The translations under genes were made by a program, and so were the position numbers. Shown here piece after piece: positions 14,980-23,033 of a stretch of 33,881 bases of DNA (positions within the stretch are counted from its first letter, which is position 1; the number at the start of each line of letters is the position of its first letter). The DNA lies in assembly GCA_900540425.1 (NCBI GenBank), contig UQFU01000010.1:1-33881 (forward strand), read 5' to 3'. Origin of the DNA: an uncultured Alphaproteobacteria bacterium (GTDB lineage: Bacteria > Pseudomonadota > Alphaproteobacteria > RF32 > CAG-239). The notes under the pieces are model-generated. The model did no database searches and was not told where the DNA came from. It saw nothing but the letters and a program-made list of their open reading frames with translations.

Positions 14980-16656
14980 ATGAAAGAAAAAAATATGGCT
15001 CTGAGTGATGAAATTGTTGACCGTCTGATGGGAGACGGCGTTCCTTCCGTTGAAGAAATCGAAAAAAGATATCCGCCGCGGGCATTGTCCGAAGGCCAGT
15101 GCGTAACCCGCATTGCCCCCAGCCCGACCGGTTTTATGCATTTGGGAAGCGTTTATGCGGCTTTGATTTCCGAGCGGGTGGCTCATCAGTCCGGCGGGGT
15201 GTTTATGTTGCGGATAGAAGACACCGATACCAAGCGCGAAGTTGAAGGGGCGGCCGAATTTATCATTAAGGCTTTGGGCGATTTTGGTTTGGAGTTTGAC
15301 GAAGGCCCTTTGAATGACCGTGAAGAGGTCGGTGCCTATGGGCCGTACGTTCAGAGCAAACGGCGTGAAATCTATCAGGCTTATATTAAGGAACTGCTTA
15401 AAAAAGGAGGGGCTTATCCTTGTTTTTGCAGCGAAGATGAAATTAACGCCATGCGCGAGCGTCAGACCAAAGCCGGCGGCCGGCCCGGATATTACGGCAT
15501 GTGGGCCAAGTGCCGCAATCTGACCGAAGAGCAGATTAAGGCCAATCTTGATGCCGGAAAACCGTTTGTTATCCGTTTTAAGTCTCCGGGAAAATACATC
15601 AACAAGATTGCCATTGAAGATGTTTGCCGCGGCAAGCGCTTTTTCCCCGAAAACGATTTGGATATTGTGATTATGAAATCGGACAAGTTGCCGACGTATC
15701 ATTTTGCGCATTTGATAGATGATCATCTGATGGGGACGACACATGTTTTGCGCGGGGACGAATGGCTGTCTTCGCTGCCGCTGCATATTCAGCTGTTTCA
15801 GGTTATGGGGTGGACGCCGCCCAAGTATGGGCATATTGCTCCAATTCAGAAATTGGAAGACGAGGCACGGCGCAAGCTCAGCAAGCGTAAAGATCCGGAG
15901 GCCAATATCGCTTTTTATGGCGAAAAGGGGTATCCGAAAGAAGTCGTGATTGATTATCTGATGAATTTGGCCAATTCGGATTTTGAGGATTTTAAGCGGG
16001 CCAATCCGGAAAAGTCTTACCGGGATTTTGAGTTTAAAATCGAGCGTCTGAACAACAGCGGGCCGTTGCTTGATTTCGTAAAGCTGGAAAATATCAGCAA
16101 AGAATTTATTGCAACGCTCAGCGCCGATGAGCTTTATGCGCGTTTGTACGACTGGGCCGGCAAGCATGATGTTGTCTTGCAGAAGAGAATGGATGAACAA
16201 AGCGCTTATTTTAAGCAGATTCTGAATATTGAACGCGGCAACTGCGACCGGGTTCGCAAGGACTTTTATATGATGTCGGCGATTTATCCGGAAATCAGCT
16301 ACTTCTTTGATGATGAATTTAAGCTGACGCCGGACGGAGCTTTGTCCGAACTGTCCAATCTTCCGCAGGAAGACGTCAAGTTTATTGCCAATGCCTATTG
16401 CGGGCTTTATGATGAAAATGACAACAAGGATGAATGGTTTGCCAAGGTTAAGGAATTTGCCCTGGCCAGCGGTTATGCCAAAAATGCCAAGGAAATTGCC
16501 AAGAATCCCGATATTAAGTATAAGGGAACGGTTTCTGACGTGGCGACGGTGTTGCGCGTTTTGATGACCGGACGGCGGGAAAGCCCCGACTTGTACTCGA
16601 TTATGCAGGTATTGGGACGAGACCGGGTGATGAAGCGTCTGGGATTGTTAGGTTAG
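14980..16656 (+). CDS. gltX: Glutamate--tRNA ligase, Firmicute-like long form
   Basis: A 558-residue class I aminoacyl-tRNA synthetase that charges tRNA-Glu. The HIGH signature appears as HLGS (54-57) inside RIAPSPTGFMHLGSVYAALI, and the KMSKS loop as KLSKR (from 299). Other marks are LRIEDTDTKREVEG, AYPCFCSEDEINAMRERQ and TYHFAHLIDDHLMGTTHVLRGDEWL. The ~40-residue N-terminal extension with YPPR, and the wording of these motifs, match the long clostridial/Firmicute GltX rather than the ~470-residue proteobacterial form, which suggests horizontal transfer. The start is uncertain between ATG 14980 and ATG 14995; neither has a clear ribosome binding site. A terminator follows. Confidence 0.93.
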   Translation: MKEKNMALSDEIVDRLMGDGVPSVEEIEKRYPPRALSEGQCVTRIAPSPTGFMHLGSVYAALISERVAHQSGGVFMLRIEDTDTKREVEGAAEFIIKALGDFGLEFDEGPLNDREEVGAYGPYVQSKRREIYQAYIKELLKKGGAYPCFCSEDEINAMRERQTKAGGRPGYYGMWAKCRNLTEEQIKANLDAGKPFVIRFKSPGKYINKIAIEDVCRGKRFFPENDLDIVIMKSDKLPTYHFAHLIDDHLMGTTHVLRGDEWLSSLPLHIQLFQVMGWTPPKYGHIAPIQKLEDEARRKLSKRKDPEANIAFYGEKGYPKEVVIDYLMNLANSDFEDFKRANPEKSYRDFEFKIERLNNSGPLLDFVKLENISKEFIATLSADELYARLYDWAGKHDVVLQKRMDEQSAYFKQILNIERGNCDRVRKDFYMMSAIYPEISYFFDDEFKLTPDGALSELSNLPQEDVKFIANAYCGLYDENDNKDEWFAKVKEFALASGYAKNAKEIAKNPDIKYKGTVSDVATVLRVLMTGRRESPDLYSIMQVLGRDRVMKRLGLLG

Positions 16657-16666
16657 CAGATTTATA

Positions 16667-16697
16667 AGGTGCTGTCAGGTTGGCAGCGCCTTTTTTT
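16667..16697 (+). terminator. Intrinsic terminator after gltX
   Basis: AGGTGCTG (16667-16674) pairs with CAGCGCCT (16684-16691), with one G-U pair, and is followed by seven T. Confidence 0.8.
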
Positions 16698-16716
16698 ATG
16701 AAAACAAGGAGGCTTT

Positions 16717-18030
16717 ATGGAAGGGAGTTTGATTTGGGGAATGTCGCCGCAGGTGGTTGCGATTGTGATTGTGGCTGTCAGTTATATCATTATTTTCTCG
16801 GAAAAAGTGAACCGTGCCGTTGTGGCTTTGATTGGGGCGGCGGTGATGATTATTTCCGGCATTTTAAATCAGGCGGAAGCCGTTTCCGGCATCGATTTTA
16901 ATACGTTGGCGCTGCTGGTCGGAATGATGATGATCGTTGCGGTTTCCGAAAAGTCGGGTATTTTTCAGTTTGTGGCGATTTGGGCTGCCAAAAAGGTTAA
17001 GGGCAGCCCGCGGGGGCTGTTGGCTGCATTGGCTTTGGTCACAGCGCTGTTTTCCGGGTTTCTGGATAATGTTACAACGGTTTTGCTGATTGCTCCGGTG
17101 ACGTTTCAAGTTACCCGTAAGCTGAAAGTGAGTCCGTATCCGTATCTGCTGGTTGAGATTTTTGCTTCTAACATTGGCGGAACGGCAACACTTATCGGAG
17201 ATCCTCCGAATATCCTTATCGGTTCGGCGCTCAACCTGACTTTTATGGATTTTGTTTATAATCTGGCACCGGTGGTTCTGACTACAATGGTTGTGTTGGT
17301 TGCCGCTTTTGATTTCTTTTGGAAAAGGAGCTTGGTTGCCTCGGACGAGAATCGCAAGATTGTTATGAAAATGAACGAGTTTGACGCGATTACCGACAGG
17401 CCGCTGCTGTTTAAGTGTCTGGTCGTTTTGTCTTTGGTGATAGCCGGTTTTATTTCGGCTAAGGAAATAGGGCTGGAAAATGGGACGATTGCTTTGTTAG
17501 GGGCGGCGGTTTTGTTGTTTTTGTATACTCTGGGAACTCCGGGCGAAGATCGGGACGGCAAAGTTCAGGAAATTTTCGGCATGGTTGACTGGATTACCAT
17601 TTTCTTTTTTACCGGTTTGTTTGTGATTGTTTCCGGTTTGGATCGGACCGGAGTACTGGAAGCTTTGGGGCACAAGTTTGTGGACATGACCGGCGGCAGT
17701 ATCAAAAAGCTGTCTTTGCTGATTTTGTGGAGTTCGGCCGTCGTTTCGAGTGCAATTGACAATATTCCGTTTGTGGCAACGATGATTCCGATGTTGAAGT
17801 CGATGGAAGAATCAATGGGCGGCCGCGAGGCGATGATGCCGGTTTGGTGGGCTTTGTCGCTTGGTGCCTGTTTTGGCGGCAACGGGACGTTGGTCGGCGC
17901 TTCTGCCAATGCGGTTGTGGCCGGTATGGCGCTTCGCGAGGGGCACCCGATCGGGTTTATCAAATTTTTGATTTGGTCGGTTCCGGTTATGTTTATATCG
18001 GTAGCGATTGCGACCCTTTTTCTGATTTAG
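16717..18030 (+). CDS. ArsB/NhaD-type membrane transporter (SLC13/ion transporter superfamily)
   Basis: A 437-residue polytopic inner-membrane protein with about 11 hydrophobic segments. Signatures of the superfamily are FSGFLDNVTTVLLIAPVT in the first half with its symmetric partner SSAIDNIPFVATMIPML in the second, plus NIGGTATLIGDPPNILIG and GGNGTLVGASANAVVAG, the inverted-repeat re-entrant loops. Relatives export arsenite (ArsB), exchange sodium for protons (NhaD) or carry anions. No ars genes are adjacent, so the substrate is unassigned. The ribosome binding site AAGGAGG lies 5 bases from the ATG. It has terminators on both sides, so it is probably a single-gene unit. Confidence 0.85.
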   Translation: MEGSLIWGMSPQVVAIVIVAVSYIIIFSEKVNRAVVALIGAAVMIISGILNQAEAVSGIDFNTLALLVGMMMIVAVSEKSGIFQFVAIWAAKKVKGSPRGLLAALALVTALFSGFLDNVTTVLLIAPVTFQVTRKLKVSPYPYLLVEIFASNIGGTATLIGDPPNILIGSALNLTFMDFVYNLAPVVLTTMVVLVAAFDFFWKRSLVASDENRKIVMKMNEFDAITDRPLLFKCLVVLSLVIAGFISAKEIGLENGTIALLGAAVLLFLYTLGTPGEDRDGKVQEIFGMVDWITIFFFTGLFVIVSGLDRTGVLEALGHKFVDMTGGSIKKLSLLILWSSAVVSSAIDNIPFVATMIPMLKSMEESMGGREAMMPVWWALSLGACFGGNGTLVGASANAVVAGMALREGHPIGFIKFLIWSVPVMFISVAIATLFLI

Positions 18031-18043
18031 GTTTCAGGTATTG

Positions 18044-18075
18044 AAAAAAATCCCCGGCTTGCCGGGGATTTTTTT
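18044..18075. terminator. Bidirectional terminator between the transporter and terC
   Basis: ATCCCCGGC (18050-18058) and GCCGGGGAT (18061-18069) form a stem flanked by an A run on the left and a T run on the right, so it works for both converging genes. Confidence 0.92.
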
Positions 18076-18081
18076 GCAGGT

Positions 18082-19050
18082 TTATTGTTTTTCGACCTTT
18101 GCCGGTGTTTTGAGCAGGGAAAGGACAATGGCTCCGGCAATCAGCGAAAATGTGACAGTCAGGGACTGCCATGCCACTATTTCAATACCGATATAAGGCA
18201 GAAAGATTTTGGAGCCGATGAAAATCAGGATAATGGCCAAGGCCGGTTTGAGGTAAGTAAATTTATAGACGGCGGCGGCCAGCAGGAAATAGAGGGCCCG
18301 CAACCCCAGAATGGCAAAGATGTTGCTGGTATAGACGACATAAATGTCTTGGGTAATCAGGAAAATGGCGGGAATGCTGTCAAAGGCGAAGATGACGTCC
18401 ATCAGCTCAATGATTACCAAGGCAAAAAACAGCGGCGTTATGTAGCGGCGGCCGTTCTCTTTTACAAAGAAGTGTTCGCCGTGGATTTTGGGGGTTACAT
18501 GAAAGTATTTGCTGACAAATTTGAACAGGCGGCTGTCTTCCAGTTTGCTTTGATCGTCTTCTTTATGGGTAGCCATTTTAATGCCGGTATAAATCAGAAA
18601 AGCAGCAAAAATATACAGAATCCAATGGAATTTTGAGATTAAGGCTTCGCCGACGCCAATGAGAAGCCCGCGCATGACAATGGCGCCCAGAATTCCCCAA
18701 AACAAAACCCGGTGCTGGTATTTTCGTTCAATTTTCAGGCTGCTGAAGACAATGGAGATGACGAATATGTTGTCAAGCGAGAGGCTTTTTTCGACCAGAA
18801 AACCGGTATAATACAGCATTCCGGTTTCAAAGCCGCGTTCATAGATAACGAAAATGCCAAATATCAATGCAATGCCGATATAAAAAACGCAGGCCCAAAA
18901 CGTATCTTTTATGTTGGGTTCGGAGGCATGGCGATGAAAAACGAACAAGTCCAAAAACAACAGGACAAAGACGATTATCGCAAAAGAACCCCAGAGGGCA
19001 TAGTTGGGTAAAATGTAATGGTTTTCGGAAAGATGAACCAGTGTTTCCAT
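18082..19050 (-). CDS. TerC/Alx-family integral membrane protein
   Basis: A 322-residue protein with about nine transmembrane segments. Family marks are FLDLFVFHRHA, FLVEKSLSLDNIFVISIVF, and the repeated element LVIIELMDVIFAFDSIPAIF, whose acidic residues form the metal-binding core of TerC proteins. Members such as Alx export manganese or help membrane proteins stay metallated. It is the last gene of the minus-strand run motA-motB-terC, 30 bases after motB and directly before the bidirectional terminator. The start at 19050 has TAAGGT about 8 bases upstream. I see no tellurite genes nearby. Confidence 0.92.
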   Translation of the reverse strand: METLVHLSENHYILPNYALWGSFAIIVFVLLFLDLFVFHRHASEPNIKDTFWACVFYIGIALIFGIFVIYERGFETGMLYYTGFLVEKSLSLDNIFVISIVFSSLKIERKYQHRVLFWGILGAIVMRGLLIGVGEALISKFHWILYIFAAFLIYTGIKMATHKEDDQSKLEDSRLFKFVSKYFHVTPKIHGEHFFVKENGRRYITPLFFALVIIELMDVIFAFDSIPAIFLITQDIYVVYTSNIFAILGLRALYFLLAAAVYKFTYLKPALAIILIFIGSKIFLPYIGIEIVAWQSLTVTFSLIAGAIVLSLLKTPAKVEKQ

Positions 19051-19080
19051 AGTTAAGACCTTATTATGATATGTTAACTG

Positions 19081-19743
19081 TTAGGGTTCGATATGAATCA
19101 TAACCCGGCGGTTTTTTTGCCGATTGGCAGGAATGGGTTCGCCGTGGACGTTATAGTTGGGATACTTTGGGGCAATGTCAGCCATTCCGACGACCTGCAT
19201 TCTTTCGGCGTCGAGGCCGGCAGAAATAAATTCGCGAACGACGGCGGCCGCCCGGTTAGAGGACAGTTCCCACTTGGACGGAAAACCGGAGTCGGCGGCT
19301 TCGGCATCATCGGTATGCCCTTCGACAACGACCCGGAAACGTTTATAACGGTTTTGGCGCAGCAAGTCGGAGATTTTCCAGATAGCCGGTGCCAGGGCCG
19401 GTTTGAGGACAGAACTTCCGGAATCAAACAGCGACAAGCTGGAAATTTCGATAACGACCCCTTGCGAATCGGAACCGAGGGTAATGCCTTCGCCAAGATC
19501 CAGTCCTGCGGCTTCGTCCAAAAATTCGCCGATGGTGCCGTTGAGCTGGTCTGCCGGAAGATAGTTGAATGCAGCGGCAAAGGCGTTTTCCATCATGCCC
19601 ATTTTCTTCTTGTCGAGTGTTGAAGAGGCAAACAGTACGATGAACAATGCCAAAAGCAGCGTCAGCAGATCCGAATAGGGAATCAGCCAAGTTTCGTCGG
19701 CATGTTCTTCATGGGGTTCTGAATCGTGTTTTTTTCGAGCCAT
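19081..19743 (-). CDS. motB: MotB-like stator protein (OmpA/peptidoglycan-binding domain)
   Basis: A 220-residue protein: a short cytoplasmic N-terminus, one transmembrane helix LLTLLLALFIVLFA preceded by the ion-carrying Asp25 (IPYSDLL), and a periplasmic OmpA-type domain (VVEGHTDD, ELSSNRAAAVV, NRQKNRRVMIHIEP) that binds peptidoglycan. With MotA it forms the proton- or sodium-driven stator that turns the flagellar motor. The start overlaps the motA stop as ATGA. The linker between helix and OmpA domain is short and lacks an obvious plug helix, so relation to other MotB-like proton channels cannot be excluded. No other flagellar genes are in the window. Confidence 0.88.
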   Translation of the reverse strand: MARKKHDSEPHEEHADETWLIPYSDLLTLLLALFIVLFASSTLDKKKMGMMENAFAAAFNYLPADQLNGTIGEFLDEAAGLDLGEGITLGSDSQGVVIEISSLSLFDSGSSVLKPALAPAIWKISDLLRQNRYKRFRVVVEGHTDDAEAADSGFPSKWELSSNRAAAVVREFISAGLDAERMQVVGMADIAPKYPNYNVHGEPIPANRQKNRRVMIHIEP

Positions 19744-20519
19744 CAGCCATCGTCCCGCAGAGATTTACGTTCGGAAACCGGAATAAACGATTGCAATTTG
19801 GCTTCCATTGCGATTGAAGAGGCACCAGACTGGAGAGCCAAAGCCCCTTCCAAAATCATTTTTTTGATCTCGCTTTCTTCCTGAGAAATTTGCTTAAGTT
19901 TGTTGGCAAACGGGTGCCATAAAACATAACCGGTGAAAATACCGAGAAGAGTGGCAACGAATGCGGCGGCAATCGAGTGTCCGAGCATGTCGATGTCAGA
20001 AAGGTTTCCGAGAGCGGCAATCAGACCGATAACGGCGCCCAGCACGCCTAATGTCGGCGCATACATGCCGGCCTGCGAAAAGATTAAAGCTCCGGAACGG
20101 TGACGTTCTTCCATTTGTTTGATTTCCATATTCAGGACTTCATCAATAAAATCGGCCGGAAAACCGTCGGCAACCAGGGTTAGGCTGGTTTTGATAAACG
20201 GATCCGGAGCCTCGTTAGCTTTGCGTTCAATGCCGACGACGCCTTCCTGTTTGGAAACTTTAGCCATATCGACAAAGAATTCCAGCACTTCCTGTTTGGA
20301 CATTTGTTTGTTGCCGGAAAACAGCAGCTTTAACAGCTTGGGAAATTTTTTGAGCCCTTTCATGGTAAAGGCGTTAAACAGGGCTGCGGCTGTTCCCGCA
20401 ATAATGATTAGAAAAGCGGCAGGGTTGATTAGGGAGTGGGGATCTGCTCCTTTGAGAGCCATCCCGACACCAACGGCGGCAATACCGCCGACAACACCGA
20501 TAAGTGTACTTTTTTCCAT
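19743..20519 (-). CDS. motA: MotA/PomA-like stator protein
   Basis: A 258-residue inner-membrane protein with four hydrophobic segments, two near the N-terminus (LIGVVGGIAAVGVGMAL, AAFLIIIAGTAAALFNAF) and two around MYAPTLGVLGAVIGLIAALG and AAAFVATLLGIFTGYVL. The Pro in APTLGVLGAVIG is the conserved channel-lining proline. The large cytoplasmic loop between helices 2 and 3 carries the charged residues that contact the motor. It resembles PomA-type proteins in length. AGGA precedes the start, and the stop overlaps motB. A TATAAT lies upstream, but no convincing -35 was found. Confidence 0.9.
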   Translation of the reverse strand: MEKSTLIGVVGGIAAVGVGMALKGADPHSLINPAAFLIIIAGTAAALFNAFTMKGLKKFPKLLKLLFSGNKQMSKQEVLEFFVDMAKVSKQEGVVGIERKANEAPDPFIKTSLTLVADGFPADFIDEVLNMEIKQMEERHRSGALIFSQAGMYAPTLGVLGAVIGLIAALGNLSDIDMLGHSIAAAFVATLLGIFTGYVLWHPFANKLKQISQEESEIKKMILEGALALQSGASSIAMEAKLQSFIPVSERKSLRDDG

Positions 20520-20622
20520 TTTTTTATCCTGATTTTATGAATTTAATCTGTTCTTATTTTTATTCCATTATAATGTTTTGTAAACAGATTTTATTGCTTG
20601 TTGGATAAAATTCGGCCAAAGC

Positions 20623-21219
20623 TCAGCTGAAAGTTTTTATCATGTGCGTCAGGCTGGCGGTAAACAGTTTGACGGAGATTGCCAGCAGGATAATGCCGAA
20701 AAACTTCTGGAAGATGATGATGACGCCGGGCTTTAGAATTTTTTCAAGGCGTTTGGCCGCTTTCAGAATGAAATAAACGACGATTATATTGCAGAAAATG
20801 GCCAGCAGAATGTTGATATCGGCAAACTGCGAACGCAAAGAGAGCAGGGTCGTGAGCGCTCCTGCTCCGGCAATCAGCGGAAAAACGACCGGTACAAAGG
20901 TGGCATCTTTGGGAGATTCGGGTTGGTCTTTAAATATTTCGATATCCAAAATCAGCTCGAGAGCGATAACGAAAATAATCAAAGAACCGGCAATGGCGAA
21001 AGAGGACAGGTCAACGCCGAACAAGAGCAGAAAGGCTTCTCCGCCGTAAAAGAAGATAATAAAGACAATCAGAGCCAGAAATGCGGCTTTTTTGGCGTTG
21101 ATCGTTTTGCCGCGTTTTCGGAGATTGATAAAAACCGGGATTGAACCGATGACGTCGATAATTGCGAACAGAACAAAAAAGGCGCTGACGAATTCCTGAA
21201 GATCAAAAGATTTTATCAT
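20623..21219 (-). CDS. MarC-family (UPF0056) membrane protein
   Basis: A 198-residue protein with six hydrophobic segments. The opening FVLFAIIDVIGSIPVFINL and the central TFVPVVFPLIAGAGALTTLL are the diagnostic MarC motifs. The family was once linked to multiple antibiotic resistance, but that role was not confirmed; its transport function, if any, is unknown. It lies upstream of motA on the same strand with a 104-base gap, so cotranscription is possible but not shown. Confidence 0.9.
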   Translation of the reverse strand: MIKSFDLQEFVSAFFVLFAIIDVIGSIPVFINLRKRGKTINAKKAAFLALIVFIIFFYGGEAFLLLFGVDLSSFAIAGSLIIFVIALELILDIEIFKDQPESPKDATFVPVVFPLIAGAGALTTLLSLRSQFADINILLAIFCNIIVVYFILKAAKRLEKILKPGVIIIFQKFFGIILLAISVKLFTASLTHMIKTFS

Positions 21220-21425
21220 GTTTTTTCTCTTAAAAATAAAAGGTTAGCTATTGATTGGATAATTAACAAGACGTTAGGCGGGAGTCAAGCTTTTTTGGTT
21301 CCTGAGCACAGTTTTTAAGATAATGTTGATTTATGCTTTCCGATGGATTTAACTGTTTGTTGAAGATGTGAACCGTCATGCTTAAATATTTAAGGTAATG
21401 AAATTTTTTTTACAGGTGCGGCAAA

Positions 21426-21956
21426 ATGAAAGTCAGTATATTGTTGATATTGTTTTTAATAGTTATGGCTATGGCCGGGTATGGATGGATGCGTTTGAAC
21501 CGGACGGCGGTTTATGAAGGAAAGGAATGGACGGCCAGGCAGTTTGGCGACCGTTATGTCGTGAGCATAAGGAATCGGGCGGAACTGGCGGAAGCTTTGG
21601 CCGATTTTGCGGCACAACGCGGAATTACGGCAGGGGCCGTTTACGGAATCGGCGCGGTTGACCGGGCAACGCTGCGCTTTTTTAATCCGGAGACCAAAAA
21701 GTATGTGGACAAGACTTTTGACGGGCAGATGGAAATAACCAATTTAAGCGGAAATATTTCAACCAAAGACGGCAAAGAGTATCTGCATTTGCATGTTACG
21801 CTCGGAAATAGCAAATATCAGGGAATCGCCGGGCATCTGTTGTCGGCGGTGATTAACGGCGCCGGGGAATTTGTGGTGGAAGACTTTCCCGGCGGCCGGT
21901 TGGAGCGGACTTATGATCCCGAAGTCGGTTTGAATTTTTATGATTTTAAAAAATAA
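21426..21956 (+). CDS. PPC (DUF296) domain protein with N-terminal membrane anchor or signal
   Basis: A 176-residue protein. Residues 1-22 are hydrophobic (VSILLILFLIVMAMAGYGW), indicating an anchor or signal peptide. The rest matches the PPC/DUF296 fold: ITAGAVYGIGAVDRATL, then EYLHLHVTLGN and AGHLLSAVINGAGEFVVEDF. His121, His123 and His137 correspond to the metal-binding histidines of bacterial PPC proteins. In plants the domain occurs in AT-hook DNA-binding proteins; bacterial ones are usually short cytosolic trimers. An exported or anchored version here is unusual. No neighbour suggests a pathway, and the ribosome binding site is weak. Confidence 0.78.
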   Translation: MKVSILLILFLIVMAMAGYGWMRLNRTAVYEGKEWTARQFGDRYVVSIRNRAELAEALADFAAQRGITAGAVYGIGAVDRATLRFFNPETKKYVDKTFDGQMEITNLSGNISTKDGKEYLHLHVTLGNSKYQGIAGHLLSAVINGAGEFVVEDFPGGRLERTYDPEVGLNFYDFKK

Positions 21957-21970
21957 TATAATCTTTATAC

Positions 21971-21999
21971 TTGACATAATCAATATATAGTATTATTGT
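21971..21999 (+). promoter_or_regulatory. Promoter of the 22043-23678 operon
   Basis: Perfect TTGACA at 21971-21976, 17 bases, then TATTGT at 21994-21999, in a very AT-rich stretch with repeated TATA steps that could hold a regulator site. Confidence 0.6.
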
Positions 22000-22042
22000 T
22001 ATATATAGTTGTTGTAATATATTGACCGAAAGGGAGATTGAA

Positions 22043-22630
22043 ATGAAAAAGGCTAAGAACGTTAAAGAATTTGTAGAGCAGATAGATAATGCCAAAAAGC
22101 TGAATCCGAAAGATTTGTCTTCGGATCAGGATTTGACTATTGCGATTATGAACCTGATCAGCATTGAGGAACATTTGGTTTTTTCGGGTGCCAAAACCGG
22201 CAAGACTTCTTTTTATGATTTGATCAAGGATATTCGCGAACTGCGAAAAAATCTGATGTTGAAGGTTATTCCGCAGTATGAAGGCGAGGTGTGGTGCATT
22301 TCCAAGCATCTGCTGGCTTCGTCCATGCGGCTGATGGAGGTCGGGACCAAGCAGCAAAGTCTGAAAAACGACGAGCAGGCATATCAGCTGTTTAATCAGG
22401 CGTATGATTTGTATTGTCTGTTCTGGGGGCTGAACATGAATATGCTGAATGTGGAAGACGTCAAATGGGTTGAAGATAATATTGACAGCATCAAGAAAAT
22501 TTCGGATCAGGCTTCCAAAATCGTGGCCGAGACCGAAACGGCGGACGTTTCCGTTACCGAGGGCAAGAGCGGAGCCTGGGGGAAAATGAAAGCGTTTGTC
22601 CGCAAGGCGGTTGACTGTTGCATTGAGTAG
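22043..22630 (+). CDS. Conserved-looking protein of unknown function
   Basis: A 195-residue soluble, largely helical protein. Distinctive segments are SIEEHLVFSGAKTGKTSFYD, EGEVWCISKHLLASSMRLME and KWVEDNIDSIKKI. Their pattern (conserved Glu, His, Trp-Cys) reminds me of uncharacterised proteins from anaerobes, but I cannot name the family. The frame is open from TTG 22022; I chose ATG 22043 because AAGGGAGA lies 7 bases before it. It is the first gene of a unit with a CPHC lipoprotein and a double-ArsR regulator, 9 bases before the next gene. Confidence 0.75.
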   Translation: MKKAKNVKEFVEQIDNAKKLNPKDLSSDQDLTIAIMNLISIEEHLVFSGAKTGKTSFYDLIKDIRELRKNLMLKVIPQYEGEVWCISKHLLASSMRLMEVGTKQQSLKNDEQAYQLFNQAYDLYCLFWGLNMNMLNVEDVKWVEDNIDSIKKISDQASKIVAETETADVSVTEGKSGAWGKMKAFVRKAVDCCIE

Positions 22631-22639
22631 GAGAGGATC

Positions 22640-23032
22640 ATGAACAAACTGGTTTATATTTTGGCGGCGGTTGTGATAGCGGTTAGTGGCTGCGGCGACA
22701 ATGGCAAGTCCAAAAGCGTGAATGAAACGGCCGTACAAAGCGAAATACGCGCCGATGAAATTTATTTCTTTTATTCCAACAGTTGTCCGCATTGCCATGA
22801 GGCGCTTGAGTATATTAACGGCAAATATCCGGATTTGAAGTTTGCCATGGTTAATGTTGCAAATCCGGACGGTTATGAGCTGTTTGTGAAGTGTGCGCAA
22901 AAGTTCAAACTCGGAAAACGCATCGGTACGCCGTTGTTTTGTATGGGCGATAATTATCTGATGGGGTGGGCGCCGGAATATGAGGCAAAGTTTGATTCCT
23001 ATGTCAGACCATTTGCCGGTACGGGAAAGTAA
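22640..23032 (+). CDS. Thioredoxin-like lipoprotein with CPHC active site
   Basis: A 130-residue protein. The N-terminus is a lipoprotein signal with lipobox AVSGC (Cys18 to be lipidated). The mature part begins with a polar linker, then a thioredoxin/glutaredoxin-like fold: IYFFYSNSCPHCHEALEYI, with CPHC at 49-52 (the DsbA-type dipeptide, favouring oxidation or isomerisation), and GTPLFCMGDNYLMGW with the cis-Pro-type TP. A third Cys in the LFC segment is notable. It would act at the outer face of the inner membrane or in the outer membrane. GGAGAGG precedes the ATG. The next gene starts 1 base after its stop. Confidence 0.82.
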   Translation: MNKLVYILAAVVIAVSGCGDNGKSKSVNETAVQSEIRADEIYFFYSNSCPHCHEALEYINGKYPDLKFAMVNVANPDGYELFVKCAQKFKLGKRIGTPLFCMGDNYLMGWAPEYEAKFDSYVRPFAGTGK

Positions 23033-23033
23033 A

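Noticed and set aside
14788..16200. 470-residue open frame antisense to gltX
   Set aside because: It is a shadow of the gltX codon pattern: no ribosome binding site, and composition (rich in Phe, Ile, Asn, Lys and Gln) unlike a folded protein.
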